Shown: piece after piece, positions 1 through 9,092 of the stretch
Numbering within the stretch: the first letter of the stretch is position 1
Layout of the letters: each line of letters begins with the position of its first letter
DNA from: Arenibacter certesii DSM 19833
GTDB taxonomy: Bacteria > Bacteroidota > Bacteroidia > Flavobacteriales > Flavobacteriaceae
Assembly: GCF_000429545.1 (NCBI RefSeq)
Contig: NZ_AUCB01000003.1
Span: 124,001-188,000, forward strand
Length of the DNA stretch: 64,000 nt
Reading direction: 5' to 3'
Program-made: the position numbers and the translations under genes
The notes under the pieces: generated by a model
What the model was told of the DNA's origin: nothing
Databases searched by the model: none
Seen by the model: the letters and a program-made list of their open reading frames with translations, nothing else

Positions 1-1115
1 TTTAATCCATTTTCCTTAATGTGTCCTAACATAAGATTAAAGGTACCCACACCGCCACCACCGGAGATATTTGCCGAGGTATTATAAGAGTGAGATTTTT
101 GTCTCATTACCACATCAAACCAATTCACATTTGGTAACTCCCCATTCTGGGATTTCATAATGTCCTCTTCTGAATACAATAAAGTTTGCCCTTGCATCTT
201 TCTGGCTTCATTGTTTAAGCGCATGTAGTCGGCTGAATTTACTATATTGGGAGTATCTGTAGGGTCTTGCACAGACAGCCAAGTGTGTACTTCCGCCCTA
301 AATTCACCTGTGGCACCACGATTGGTCTCTATTATAATTACCCCATTAGCACCTCTAGAACCATACATGGAAGCCGCCGCCGCATCTTTTAAAACGCTAA
401 TGCTCTTGACTTGATTGGGATCAATATCGTTTAACGATTGCTCCATGCCATCCACTATTACTAATGGTGACGCATTTTGTAAAGTGCTCAATCCTCTAAT
501 GGAGATCTCACTTCCAGAGCTGCCAGGTAAATTGTTTCCTTGCATACGTGTCACTCCGGGTATTGTACCGCTAAAAGCTTCATTTAGTTTAACAATTGGC
601 CTAGAACTAATCTTGTCCATGTCCATCACCGCAATGGAGGATGCAAGATGTTTTCTTTCTATGGCGTTATATCCTACCGAGACAACAACTTCGTCCAAGG
701 TTTCAACATCGTCTTCTAAAATGACATCTAAGATGTCTTTGTCCTGTATGTGTACTTCTTTTTCCTTGTACCCCATGCTACTGAAAATAAGGGTAGCATC
801 ACTTTGAGCCATTATCTCATAATATCCAAATTCGTTGGTAACAGTTCCCACGGTAGAACTTTTAACCAACACATTGGCAAAAGCGATCGGTTCTCCTTTA
901 CTATCAGTGACCGTTCCCGATACTTTAGATTGTATAGGTTGCCCTTTAAGATTTAAAACATTGTTTAAAGTCAATGCTATTTCCGTGCGATTTAAATCTG
1001 AATTTGCCTGAATTTGAAAAAAAAGAGATAACAGGACTAAAGTTGATAGCTGAATTTTAAGTTTAAATCGCAAGGGAATCCCTATACGAGTTACATAATC
1101 ATTATAATTTCTCAT
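1..1115 (-). CDS. SusC-like TonB-dependent receptor, partial (N-terminal 371 codons)
   Basis: The minus-strand frame is open from the ATG at 1115 to the left edge, so the C-terminal barrel is outside the window. A membrane-spanning signal segment lies at about residues 20-38. A CarboxypepD_reg-like beta-sandwich begins near residue 65 (SGTVTDSKGEPIAFANV). The linker LDEVVVSVGYN (140-150) follows, then a plug domain with the SusC hallmark VLKDAAAASMYGSRGANG (241-258). By family knowledge this is the outer-membrane half of a SusC/SusD nutrient importer. The segment between signal and CarboxypepD_reg (about 40-60) is longer than in simple SusC proteins and may be a remnant of an STN domain; that is inference. 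Its SusD partner would lie to the left of the window. It is on the same strand as the cluster at 1494-12392, but 378 bp separate them, so it is probably a separate unit. Confidence 0.9.
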   Translation of the reverse strand, partial: MRNYNDYVTRIGIPLRFKLKIQLSTLVLLSLFFQIQANSDLNRTEIALTLNNVLNLKGQPIQSKVSGTVTDSKGEPIAFANVLVKSSTVGTVTNEFGYYEIMAQSDATLIFSSMGYKEKEVHIQDKDILDVILEDDVETLDEVVVSVGYNAIERKHLASSIAVMDMDKISSRPIVKLNEAFSGTIPGVTRMQGNNLPGSSGSEISIRGLSTLQNASPLVIVDGMEQSLNDIDPNQVKSISVLKDAAAASMYGSRGANGVIIIETNRGATGEFRAEVHTWLSVQDPTDTPNIVNSADYMRLNNEARKMQGQTLLYSEEDIMKSQNGELPNVNWFDVVMRQKSHSYNTSANISGGGGVGTFNLMLGHIKENGL

Positions 1116-1493
1116 ACATTAAATAGTGTTCTGGTTATTAAATTTGTTTAGATAATAGAATACTAGCAGAGGGTGTTTACTACATCTTCTGGTTATAATT
1201 TTTTAGTTTAGCTTCATAATAACATTATCTCATAGGCATTTTAATTTTTTGGTTAATTGATAGTGAAGTAATTTTTTTATATTATTTTTCTTTCTACTAT
1301 AGTGATAAACAACCTTTTAATTGTAGTTAAATTTTTACATTTAATTTTTTGACAATGCAAATTCTATAGGAAAAGCTCTCTTTTGCTTTTCACCATATTT
1401 TTTCAGTAAAGCAGTTTGATTTATGTTTTGCTATAAACGCAAATTTCAGATGCTAATAGCTCTAGCGTTGAGGTATTTAAGCTGATCCACCTT
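1116..1493. other. Intergenic region upstream of the partial SusC gene
   Basis: This AT-rich 378-bp stretch carries no credible coding frame. It must contain the promoter of the partial SusC gene, but no exact TAnnTTTG -7 box is visible on the minus strand. A weak hairpin (AAAAGC at 1371-1376, GCTTTT at 1385-1390) could help end transcription of the sialidase-like gene, but it has only six pairs. Confidence 0.5.
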
Positions 1494-3188
1494 CTAACTA
1501 GGTCCACTCCTAACATATCCAACGTAAAAGCCCTGTTTATCCTCCTGCCGGGCAGTTGAAATAAAATGCACATAACTAAGACCGTGGATACTTTCTCGGT
1601 TTAGAAATAAAGTGGCTATTTCATTTCCGGCCTCATCCGTAACAATACAATTCTTATTCTTACCGGAAAGATCATAATTAAAAACCAAGGTTTGCCATTG
1701 GTTTGGTTGCAATTCTTTTATTGCAAAATTGTACATGGCAAACTTATAAGCGGTGGTGTCAGATGGATTAAACCAGCGGTCATTAAGACTTATTCTTCCC
1801 CCATGGCTGCCTTCAGGAATATATACCGAAGTTTTAAAGCGACCTTTTTGCAAAGCAGGGAAATTCCATACTGCTCCTTGGTTGGCTATTTCCAGGTCTT
1901 CACTATCCTTTCTAACAATTTTAAGGACTTGCTTTTTAGGTTCTTCTGGGTCTGCAACTAAATGAGCTCCTTTATCTCTATTGTAAGCACAATGACCAAC
2001 AATTCCCTTCTTGTAAAGGAAGGTACTCCAGTTTTCCAATCCTGTAGAAAAATTGTCTTCTCTGCTTGTTTCATTGAGCCATTCTGAATCAAATAATAAC
2101 ATTTTTCTATGTTCTGCGTGCTGGCCTAGAGAGACTAATATCTTACCGCCTTGTAATTCAACAGACTGTGTTTGGTGAACGCTCATATCCAAGCTTAAGC
2201 TCTGATCAGCTTCTCCATAGTCGGGATCATTTCTGTTAGGGTTTAGGATTAGCTCTCGAAAACCTTTCCATGTTTTTCCGTCATCTTCAGAAATAGCGGC
2301 ATGCAATACATCCCTATTGGTGAATACGTCTTCCCAAACACCATCATTTCCTTCTTTTTCCGGTAATGGGGTGGTGTTGTTCCAAATAAAAAGTAATCGA
2401 CCATCTACCAGTCTGTTCATCGTTGGCATTGTAATGGTTCCATAAAATGGAGAGGGTGTTAATTCGCTCCATGTTTCACCGCCATCCTCAGAAAAACTTT
2501 CGTAGTGTTCATCTTGTGCCGTCCGGGCTATCATCCATATTCTTCCATCCTGTAATTCAATAACTGTGGGCTCTACAGCACCATGGTTCCATCGTTTACC
2601 TAAATGAACTCCTCCTGGTTGGTGATGGGGCGACTGAACAAACTGAGAACGTTTCCAGCTATCCCCATCGTCATCGGAATAGAAAACACCACATCCAAAA
2701 CGTGCAGTGCTGTGGGCACCAACAAGGATGCGTGTACCTTTCCTAATGGTAACAGGCGGTTTTAACATAATATAACTGCCTTCGCCTTCTTTGGTTTCAT
2801 AAACCAGGCTCTTCGTCCAATCTCCATCGATACTTCCGTTAGAACGGAGTGCCAATACACCGTTTTCACTTGTTTCCAAGCGGATATATTCTCCACTTAT
2901 AGGACTTTTTACATCAGCTCCTATCCACTTGTTTTCCACTTGTATGGTGTCCCAAGTAAATCCGTTATCCTGGCTTCTGATATAAAATGAGTGGTCTTCT
3001 TTATTACCTTCGCCATAGTTGTAATGACGAATTTCCCCATTATCTAAACGTACTAGGCCAATAAAGGCATTATAAGGAGGGGTGCCAACTAAGGTGGGTT
3101 CATATATCTTATCTAACCGACTGCCGCAGCTCGTACTAAGTATAATAAAGGAAATTCCTATATTTCTAAGAATACTTGATCTAATCAT
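1494..3188 (-). CDS. Sialidase-like (BNR/Asp-box) lipoprotein
   Basis: This 564-aa protein starts with a lipoprotein-type signal ending in STSC (Cys21), so it is probably attached to the outer membrane. Four Asp boxes (S-x-D-x-G-x-T/S-W) are visible at residues 72-79, 171-178, 233-240 and 300-307, the signature of a sialidase-type beta-propeller. The stretch GAVEPTVIELQDGRIWMIAR (203-222) resembles the conserved active-site blade of BNR_2 sialidases. Residues from about 375 to the end form an extra C-terminal domain, probably beta-sandwich. Asp-box folds are shared by enzymes that do not cleave sialic acid, so the substrate is uncertain. It is the last gene of the minus-strand SusC/SusD cluster, 101 bp after the GDPD gene, so a sugar carried by the cluster's substrate is a likely target. 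Confidence 0.8.
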   Translation of the reverse strand: MIRSSILRNIGISFIILSTSCGSRLDKIYEPTLVGTPPYNAFIGLVRLDNGEIRHYNYGEGNKEDHSFYIRSQDNGFTWDTIQVENKWIGADVKSPISGEYIRLETSENGVLALRSNGSIDGDWTKSLVYETKEGEGSYIMLKPPVTIRKGTRILVGAHSTARFGCGVFYSDDDGDSWKRSQFVQSPHHQPGGVHLGKRWNHGAVEPTVIELQDGRIWMIARTAQDEHYESFSEDGGETWSELTPSPFYGTITMPTMNRLVDGRLLFIWNNTTPLPEKEGNDGVWEDVFTNRDVLHAAISEDDGKTWKGFRELILNPNRNDPDYGEADQSLSLDMSVHQTQSVELQGGKILVSLGQHAEHRKMLLFDSEWLNETSREDNFSTGLENWSTFLYKKGIVGHCAYNRDKGAHLVADPEEPKKQVLKIVRKDSEDLEIANQGAVWNFPALQKGRFKTSVYIPEGSHGGRISLNDRWFNPSDTTAYKFAMYNFAIKELQPNQWQTLVFNYDLSGKNKNCIVTDEAGNEIATLFLNRESIHGLSYVHFISTARQEDKQGFYVGYVRSGPS

Positions 3189-3289
3189 ACTGTGAGGCTG
3201 AGGTGTGCTTGTTATTGGCGCTAATTAATTGGTTTTCTATATTCAAAACACCCAAAAATATTAATTTCCGTAATTGTTATAGAGTTCCG

Positions 3290-4087
3290 TTATTTTCTAC
3301 TAAGAACCTTAAAAAGTAGTTCTGGTTCATCCGTGGTGATATAATCTACTTTTTGCTCTAAAAAGAAATTCATATCCTCTTCTTTATTTACGGTCCAAAC
3401 ATTGACATTAAGCCCTAAATCCTGTGCTTCTTTTATCCAAGTTGGGTTATTTTTATAAACTTTGTGATTGTAGTCGATCCCTGTATAACCTACCTTTTTG
3501 ATTTCCGCAGGAGTTTTGTCACCATTTAAATAGGCTACCTCTGCTTTGGGATCTAATTGACTGACCAATTTACCTGCATCGTAATCAAAGCAGATATATT
3601 CTACCATTGACTGCCCATTTAATTCATGGACCATTTCAACAGCTAACTCGGTCAATTTTAGGGTCCTTTCTTTACCGGAAGGCGCCGATTTAATTTCTAA
3701 GATCAATTTGGTATTCTTCTGTTTTAGGCCCTCTTCTAAATAAGCCTTCAAGGTTGGAATTTTCTCCCCGTTTGGAAGATCCTTTACTAACAGCTCTTCA
3801 TAGGTAGAAGTTTCAATGTCAATCCCTAAGAAGTCTTTATCGTGATTTACCACTGGAACATTGTCTTTGGTAAGGTGAACATCGAATTCGGCGCCAAAAC
3901 ATTTCAATGTAATGGCCTCTTGCAAGGAAGCAATAGAGTTCTGTGGAATTTCTTGGGTTTTCCATGCACCTCTATGGGCAATAACAGGATTCTGTTTCTT
4001 CACTGCGCAACTGCCAAACAGAAGGATGAAAATTAGAAATATACCGCATCCTTTACTCTTTTTATTGGTTGAAAATATTGTCGTCAT
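3290..4087 (-). CDS. Glycerophosphodiester phosphodiesterase, lipoprotein
   Basis: The 265-aa product has a lipoprotein signal with lipobox FGSC (Cys27), placing it on the periplasmic face or the cell surface. The GDPD family core is intact: HRG at 38-40, Glu67 and Asp69 in GAEFDVHLTKD, and His82-Asp83. The C-terminal end shows the usual TIM-barrel closing strands (VNVWTVN, YITTDEPE). The family hydrolyses glycerophosphodiesters to sn-glycerol 3-phosphate and an alcohol. It follows the phosphoesterase gene after 165 bp and belongs to the SusC/SusD cluster next to glpD, glpK and glpF, which would consume its products. It resembles GlpQ/UgpQ in activity, but the orthology is not established, so no symbol is given. 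Confidence 0.9.
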   Translation of the reverse strand: MTTIFSTNKKSKGCGIFLIFILLFGSCAVKKQNPVIAHRGAWKTQEIPQNSIASLQEAITLKCFGAEFDVHLTKDNVPVVNHDKDFLGIDIETSTYEELLVKDLPNGEKIPTLKAYLEEGLKQKNTKLILEIKSAPSGKERTLKLTELAVEMVHELNGQSMVEYICFDYDAGKLVSQLDPKAEVAYLNGDKTPAEIKKVGYTGIDYNHKVYKNNPTWIKEAQDLGLNVNVWTVNKEEDMNFFLEQKVDYITTDEPELLFKVLSRK

Positions 4088-4252
4088 GTCTTTTTTTAAT
4101 TTATTTTTGGAAAATTAAGGATTCTCGTCTGAACTTTTCTAAAGAACGAATCCTATATGGTACTAAATGGCAAATTAATCTTTACTTTTTAACGGGTTAA
4201 TGGCTAACCTATGGGTGTTTAATTCGAACAGATTCTTTTTGATAATTCAGGA

Positions 4253-6238
4253 TCAACTCATATTTAAAGAAAAAGCTTTTGGGCGCACCATGTTTTCTGT
4301 ATACACGTTGCCAAAACGGTCGGTCACTTTAATCTCTAGTGTAGTACTGGGAGCCGAGGCCGTTACTTTAAATAAATGTGCTGTATCGTTCGTAACAAAA
4401 GCGCCCGTTGGGGTGGCTCCAACATTAAGCCGTAAAGCGTCATAGGAAATTATATGTAAGGGGTCTTTTGTATTTACCCGCGTAACATTAAGTTTATTAT
4501 TGTTTTCAGTTACTTCAATTTCCCATTGGCTATCGTAGCCCCATATATTAATCAACACTTCGTTGTTTACATTTTTTTGCGTATACGGTCCGGCATAAGG
4601 CGCAAGCGTTTCCTCTGTAGTGTTAGGGGCAAACTCTGATGCGGTAATGTGAACTTGGTTCAGGTCATAGGAGCGAAATTGGTAGTCTTCTTCATAACCT
4701 ATGCTCTTATACCGCCATTGAACATCTTTCCCGTTCATTTGCCAAATACCGTAACCCCCAGGGCTTCCATCCTTGCAAATGTGGTTCCCAGCATAACCAT
4801 TTCTGCCCGTCCACCACCATGTAGCACATATAGCTGCGGTATTATGCTCCATAATATTTTCTTCCTCCTCTATCCTGTAATTCACATGGGTATGTCCAGA
4901 TAACACGTGTACAGTGGAGAAATCCTTTAAGCAATTGATTAGAGTGCTTCCATTGTCCAACGCATGATTATTTACTTGGTCACCATAGGCATCCAGTGTT
5001 GGCCTTCTATACAAAGGTGTATGCATGGCAATCACAATGGGTGTGCTTTTATCTGTAATAGCTGCTAGATCTTTTTTTAACCATTCTATTTGTTCTGGAC
5101 TAATATTGGTTTTGTAATTACGATCGCCAACTGTACCAATGGCTCCGCCGGTATTTATATACTCCACGTCGTCTAACACAACATAATGTACCTTTCCAAG
5201 ATTGAAGGAGTAATAGGTAGGACCTAATACATCCCTATATTTATTTTCTGCCTCCCAGTCATTGGCATAATAAGGATCATAATCATGATTACCTATTACG
5301 TTAAAGACAGGGCAGTTCAGCATATTCATATAAGGGATATACTCATTCAGCCCAAAATCATTGTTGTACCAGTAGGTATCCCAAGTCATATCTCCCAAGG
5401 TTAGGACATAAACTTTGGTGCCGTCGGCTGAGTATTGATCGATAGCTGTATTTACATCGGGTAAAACCGTCCCAGTAAATTGGTCTATATCGTTGTTTCT
5501 ATTTGCCAAATGCCAGTCTGCCATAGGAATAACCACATGCTTATCGTTGTTTGTTTTGATCAGCGAAAAATCCTTCTGTTCAATTGCAGTGCTGTTATTG
5601 CTCAGGCGCTTAAAGAATTGAGGAGCCTTCCCCTCATTGGTCACTTCGTAGTTTCCCGGAATAGATATGAATACAAATCCGATTTTCTTTAAGGAGGGGA
5701 GGTAATATACCCCTTCCTCATCGGTAACTGTTACCTCATAACCATCGGATACGACCACCCCCGGAATACCTTTTCCTTCCGAGTACACCACTCCTTTTAC
5801 TGTCATGCCTTCAATATCTGGAATTTCGGTATTGGCCATTAAATTGAGGAGCACCGCACCTAAAATTAATTCCTCAGCTCCTCGTTCTACATTTATTTTA
5901 TAGTTTCCGGTAGTTAACCCATTGGGAACCGAAAAGGTTACGGTTCCATCACCTACAGAAGTAACGTCGTTATTGAAGGATAAACCAGTGTCGAGCGTGG
6001 AGGTCAATTTTATTTTATCCCCCATATTAAATCCTTTCCCTGTGAGTGTAATGGTCCCCCCTTGTTTAACATTTAGACTTGGTGGGATAGATACCCCAGT
6101 AATATTTAAATTGTTGTTATCATCAAAATCAATTGATTCCTTATTGTCACAACTAGAAAATACCAGCCCTATTCCACTTAGCCCAGCGATGGTTGATAAC
6201 CCACCTATTTTTATAAATTTTCTTCTTGTTTGGTTCAT
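4253..6238 (-). CDS. Calcineurin-like phosphoesterase, Tat-type lipoprotein with TIG domain
   Basis: The N-terminus carries a twin-arginine motif (TRRKFIKIGG, residues 4-13), a hydrophobic stretch and a lipobox (FSSC, Cys30). It is therefore predicted to be exported folded by Tat and then lipidated. Domains in order: an IPT/TIG Ig-like domain (about 46-135), a carboxypeptidase-regulatory-like N-domain (about 143-200), and a metallophosphoesterase core (about 235-460). Metal-site residues visible are Asp241/His243 (ADWHL), GDMTWD from 282, GNHD at 316-319, His406 (MHTPL) and GHTH at 448-451. A C-terminal beta domain follows. It should remove or cleave phosphate esters using two metal ions. It lies 14 bp after the BACON lipoprotein and upstream of the GDPD gene, which supports a role in releasing phosphate from the imported substrate. 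Confidence 0.9.
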   Translation of the reverse strand: MNQTRRKFIKIGGLSTIAGLSGIGLVFSSCDNKESIDFDDNNNLNITGVSIPPSLNVKQGGTITLTGKGFNMGDKIKLTSTLDTGLSFNNDVTSVGDGTVTFSVPNGLTTGNYKINVERGAEELILGAVLLNLMANTEIPDIEGMTVKGVVYSEGKGIPGVVVSDGYEVTVTDEEGVYYLPSLKKIGFVFISIPGNYEVTNEGKAPQFFKRLSNNSTAIEQKDFSLIKTNNDKHVVIPMADWHLANRNNDIDQFTGTVLPDVNTAIDQYSADGTKVYVLTLGDMTWDTYWYNNDFGLNEYIPYMNMLNCPVFNVIGNHDYDPYYANDWEAENKYRDVLGPTYYSFNLGKVHYVVLDDVEYINTGGAIGTVGDRNYKTNISPEQIEWLKKDLAAITDKSTPIVIAMHTPLYRRPTLDAYGDQVNNHALDNGSTLINCLKDFSTVHVLSGHTHVNYRIEEEENIMEHNTAAICATWWWTGRNGYAGNHICKDGSPGGYGIWQMNGKDVQWRYKSIGYEEDYQFRSYDLNQVHITASEFAPNTTEETLAPYAGPYTQKNVNNEVLINIWGYDSQWEIEVTENNNKLNVTRVNTKDPLHIISYDALRLNVGATPTGAFVTNDTAHLFKVTASAPSTTLEIKVTDRFGNVYTENMVRPKAFSLNMS

Positions 6239-6252
6239 TTCAAGTTAGTTTA

Positions 6253-7485
6253 TCAATCGATTATTTCTACTTTGATATCGTCAATGAAAATACGGTTCTT
6301 ATTGGGTGACGCACTACTTAGGTCATAGGCTCCGCCCAGTAATTTTATACGTGTACTCGCATCCGCACCAGTAATGATGAACTCATATTTAGCTGTTTCT
6401 GCCTGCCATACTTCTGTGCATTCTGGGTCGGCATCATAATCTGGCCAATTGTCAATTGTTAGTGAGTTTACGCTTGGGGTTCCAGCACCAAGTGCCTCAA
6501 TGTTAAGGGTGTTGGTATCCCGTGTTCCTCCTTTTGTTTGGTAGGGGACAGCTTTAAACGTTACCCGGACATTTGAGGTTTGTTCCAAATTGGATAATGT
6601 AGGAGAAGTTAAATCCCCTCCATAATTGGTTTTGCCTAACTTTACAAAACCGGTACGTGCATACACCAATTGTTGGTTACTAGAGTTGGTGTTTTCTGTA
6701 CTGGTCCATCCTCGTTCTTTCTCGTCTGAGGTCCAACTGTCCATTCTTTTCTCACCTGAGGTATCATAGAATATGGTGCTTCCGTAAGTTAGCCAATCAA
6801 AGTTTTCTTCTAAAATAATATTCCCTGCAGATTGGGTAATAACAATTTCCTTATCTAGACTAGGATGTTGTGCTGAGCTAATTTTCACTTTAGTGGAGCG
6901 TTCTTCTCCACTATTTCTTTCTGCTCGTAATTTTATGCCATTTTCCAAGACCGCTATTTCAGTGAGCCAGCTACCATTTTCAAGGGTATAGATCCATTCT
7001 ACATTTGCTTTTACGTGAATATTCAACTCGCTTTCCGCCGATGGGACAGCTATTCCCTTTTCTTCATCATCAAGGGTGATATAAGGTACATTAGCTTCCT
7101 GATCTACACGAAAAAGTAGGGGTTGCTCTTTCCCATCAACCACAAAGACAAAGTTTATGGTACGGGGATCAAAGGTGTCGTTTTCTGATATTATAACTTT
7201 AAAAATACCATCATCTTTACCTTCAATTGGGAAGGTCTTTGCCCAATGTGATTCTCCTTGCGGCACAATTTGCCAAGGACGGTTGGAACGTACCACATAA
7301 CTTTTTGTATCGCCACTTACTCCCACGGCAAGTCCGGTCGGATTTTCTTCGATGATGAAAAAAGGATCTCCCACAAATTCGGTATCGTCATCATTACACG
7401 CGGTAAAGATTAAGGGTAAAAAGAAAAGGGCCAATACAGACAACAACCCTATTCTTCTATTCGATATTTTATTTTTAGTATACAT
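6253..7485 (-). CDS. BACON-domain surface lipoprotein
   Basis: The 410-aa protein has a lipoprotein signal with lipobox FTAC (Cys30). Two successive BACON-type Ig-like domains are recognisable at about residues 45-130 (ending in a VDQEA motif) and 133-220 (ending in ITQSAG), the usual repeat of this family. The C-terminal half (from about 222, LEENFDW) looks like a jelly-roll, carbohydrate-binding-like domain ending in a typical IFIDDIKVE strand. By analogy with SusE/SusF-type proteins it probably sits on the cell surface and helps capture substrate. It lies 21 bp downstream of susD and 14 bp upstream of the phosphoesterase gene, so it is almost certainly in the same operon. The ligand is not known. 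Confidence 0.8.
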   Translation of the reverse strand: MYTKNKISNRRIGLLSVLALFFLPLIFTACNDDDTEFVGDPFFIIEENPTGLAVGVSGDTKSYVVRSNRPWQIVPQGESHWAKTFPIEGKDDGIFKVIISENDTFDPRTINFVFVVDGKEQPLLFRVDQEANVPYITLDDEEKGIAVPSAESELNIHVKANVEWIYTLENGSWLTEIAVLENGIKLRAERNSGEERSTKVKISSAQHPSLDKEIVITQSAGNIILEENFDWLTYGSTIFYDTSGEKRMDSWTSDEKERGWTSTENTNSSNQQLVYARTGFVKLGKTNYGGDLTSPTLSNLEQTSNVRVTFKAVPYQTKGGTRDTNTLNIEALGAGTPSVNSLTIDNWPDYDADPECTEVWQAETAKYEFIITGADASTRIKLLGGAYDLSSASPNKNRIFIDDIKVEIID

Positions 7486-7506
7486 GCTTTCTGTTTTTTA
7501 CGGTTG

Positions 7507-9081
7507 TTATTTTCCTTCGTCAATGGCCTGTTTGCTCCACCATACGGGTGTTTTCATAGTATTGTCCCCACCCATTCGCTGTAAGGCCGCTTGTGCATTT
7601 TCATTATTGGTAGCCATAGTTGTGGTTGGGTAGGCAAAACGAGTTGGAAGGATATAATCGTTAAAAACTGCTCCGCTTCCAATGGTTAATTCGGGATATC
7701 CAGTGCGGCGGTATTCATGATAAGCTTCCATCCCGATCCAAAAAAGGGCTAAATACTTTTGGTTTCCTATCAATTCTTCTTTGTTGGTAGCATTGTCCCA
7801 AGATGCTAGATCAGAGGAAAGTAGAGTAGTGATATCAGTACTAGTAATCGTTATGGGAACCTCACTATATTGTCCCAATTCCGCCCATTTTTCCACAGAT
7901 GCTGTTACCGCGTTTTCGTAGTGAGTTTTGGCAACTGATTCGCCACCAGGAATTCTTCCTTTTAAGGCGGCTTCGGCTAAAATAAATTGTACTTCGGCAT
8001 AGTCCATAAAGGTTCCAGGCGCATCCGATCTTACAAATACTGCTGCGTTAAGCCATGAGGAACCACGGTCTGCTGTGCTCTGGTCTTGTTCTGGAACCCC
8101 AGCTATGGTACCTTTCCACAAATTATTTGGATTCACATTGATGTTTGGATTCTTTTTTCCATAAATGGGAAGGCGTGGATCTTCGTAGGTTTGATTGCCA
8201 TTATCATCGCTAACTACTGTCATCTTAATGAGTTGTTCGGTTAATTTTCTGCCCGAACTGGTAAAGTCTCCTTCGTTACTATCAGAAAACTGACTGCGAT
8301 AGGGATCATTTCCAGAGAAGGTAACCGTGGCATTATCTGCATTGGAAGTGAATATGGGAAACTTGTCTGGATTGTTAAGGATTTCGGTCATTTTTGTGCC
8401 CGTATTCATTTCGCTGCGGCCACTAACCCTATTGAGTAATCTTAGATATAACGAATTGTTAAATTTTCTCCATTGTTCCATGTTACCCTTATACATCCCA
8501 TCTAAGGCAGGTTTTGCAAAAATTGGCTTTGTGGCATAAATTTCATTAGCCTCCATAAGATCTGTAAACATTTGTAGGTAAACTTCTTTTTGGGGGTCGA
8601 ATTTCGGTTTAGTGGTACCATTTGCTTTTCGCGCAGTAAAGGCTTCGGAATATGGAACGTCACCAAACATATCCGTAAGATTGGACATATATAATACCTT
8701 TAGTGTTAAAGCAATAGCCTCCAATGATCGTTCTTCTTGCTCTATGCTCATATCATACATATGTAAGGCATTATTGGCATATCTGGTATAAAGGTTCCAT
8801 ACGCTCTGCCAGTTCCCGTCACTAATAAAATACCGGTGCTCTTGACGGGTAGTTCCACCCGTAAATGCGGTAAATTGAACAAGCTCATTATTCCAATACC
8901 AAGAATAGTTCATCCAAGCGTTAGCACCATTATAAAGCAAAGGTTCAAACATGCCACTTGCTTGTATTTCCCCAACTGTTGTTCTGTTCGGGTTTGTATT
9001 TATCTCCTCAAAATCAGATGTACAGGCAAAAGTGACTCCTACTATAAATCCAATTAATATTATTTTTTTCAAATTGTTCAT
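7507..9081 (-). CDS. SusD/RagB-like outer-membrane substrate-binding lipoprotein
   Basis: The 524-aa protein begins with a lipoprotein signal and lipobox TFAC (Cys20), followed by the typical SusD start TSDFEEINTNPN. The pattern of helices (for example WNLYTRYANNALHMYD, LTDMFGDVPYSEAF, YAEVQFILAEAALKG) matches the SusD-like_2 branch. SusD proteins form the lid of the SusC channel and bind the substrate at the surface. The gene is 11 bp downstream of the full-length susC gene, the standard pair arrangement. The protein itself does not reveal the substrate. Confidence 0.93.
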   Translation of the reverse strand: MNNLKKIILIGFIVGVTFACTSDFEEINTNPNRTTVGEIQASGMFEPLLYNGANAWMNYSWYWNNELVQFTAFTGGTTRQEHRYFISDGNWQSVWNLYTRYANNALHMYDMSIEQEERSLEAIALTLKVLYMSNLTDMFGDVPYSEAFTARKANGTTKPKFDPQKEVYLQMFTDLMEANEIYATKPIFAKPALDGMYKGNMEQWRKFNNSLYLRLLNRVSGRSEMNTGTKMTEILNNPDKFPIFTSNADNATVTFSGNDPYRSQFSDSNEGDFTSSGRKLTEQLIKMTVVSDDNGNQTYEDPRLPIYGKKNPNINVNPNNLWKGTIAGVPEQDQSTADRGSSWLNAAVFVRSDAPGTFMDYAEVQFILAEAALKGRIPGGESVAKTHYENAVTASVEKWAELGQYSEVPITITSTDITTLLSSDLASWDNATNKEELIGNQKYLALFWIGMEAYHEYRRTGYPELTIGSGAVFNDYILPTRFAYPTTTMATNNENAQAALQRMGGDNTMKTPVWWSKQAIDEGK

Positions 9082-9092
9082 TTCCTGATTGT

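Noticed and set aside
1371-1390. Hairpin AAAAGC...GCTTTT downstream of the sialidase-like gene
   Set aside because: A six-pair AT-rich stem 100 bp after the stop codon is too weak to support as a terminator.
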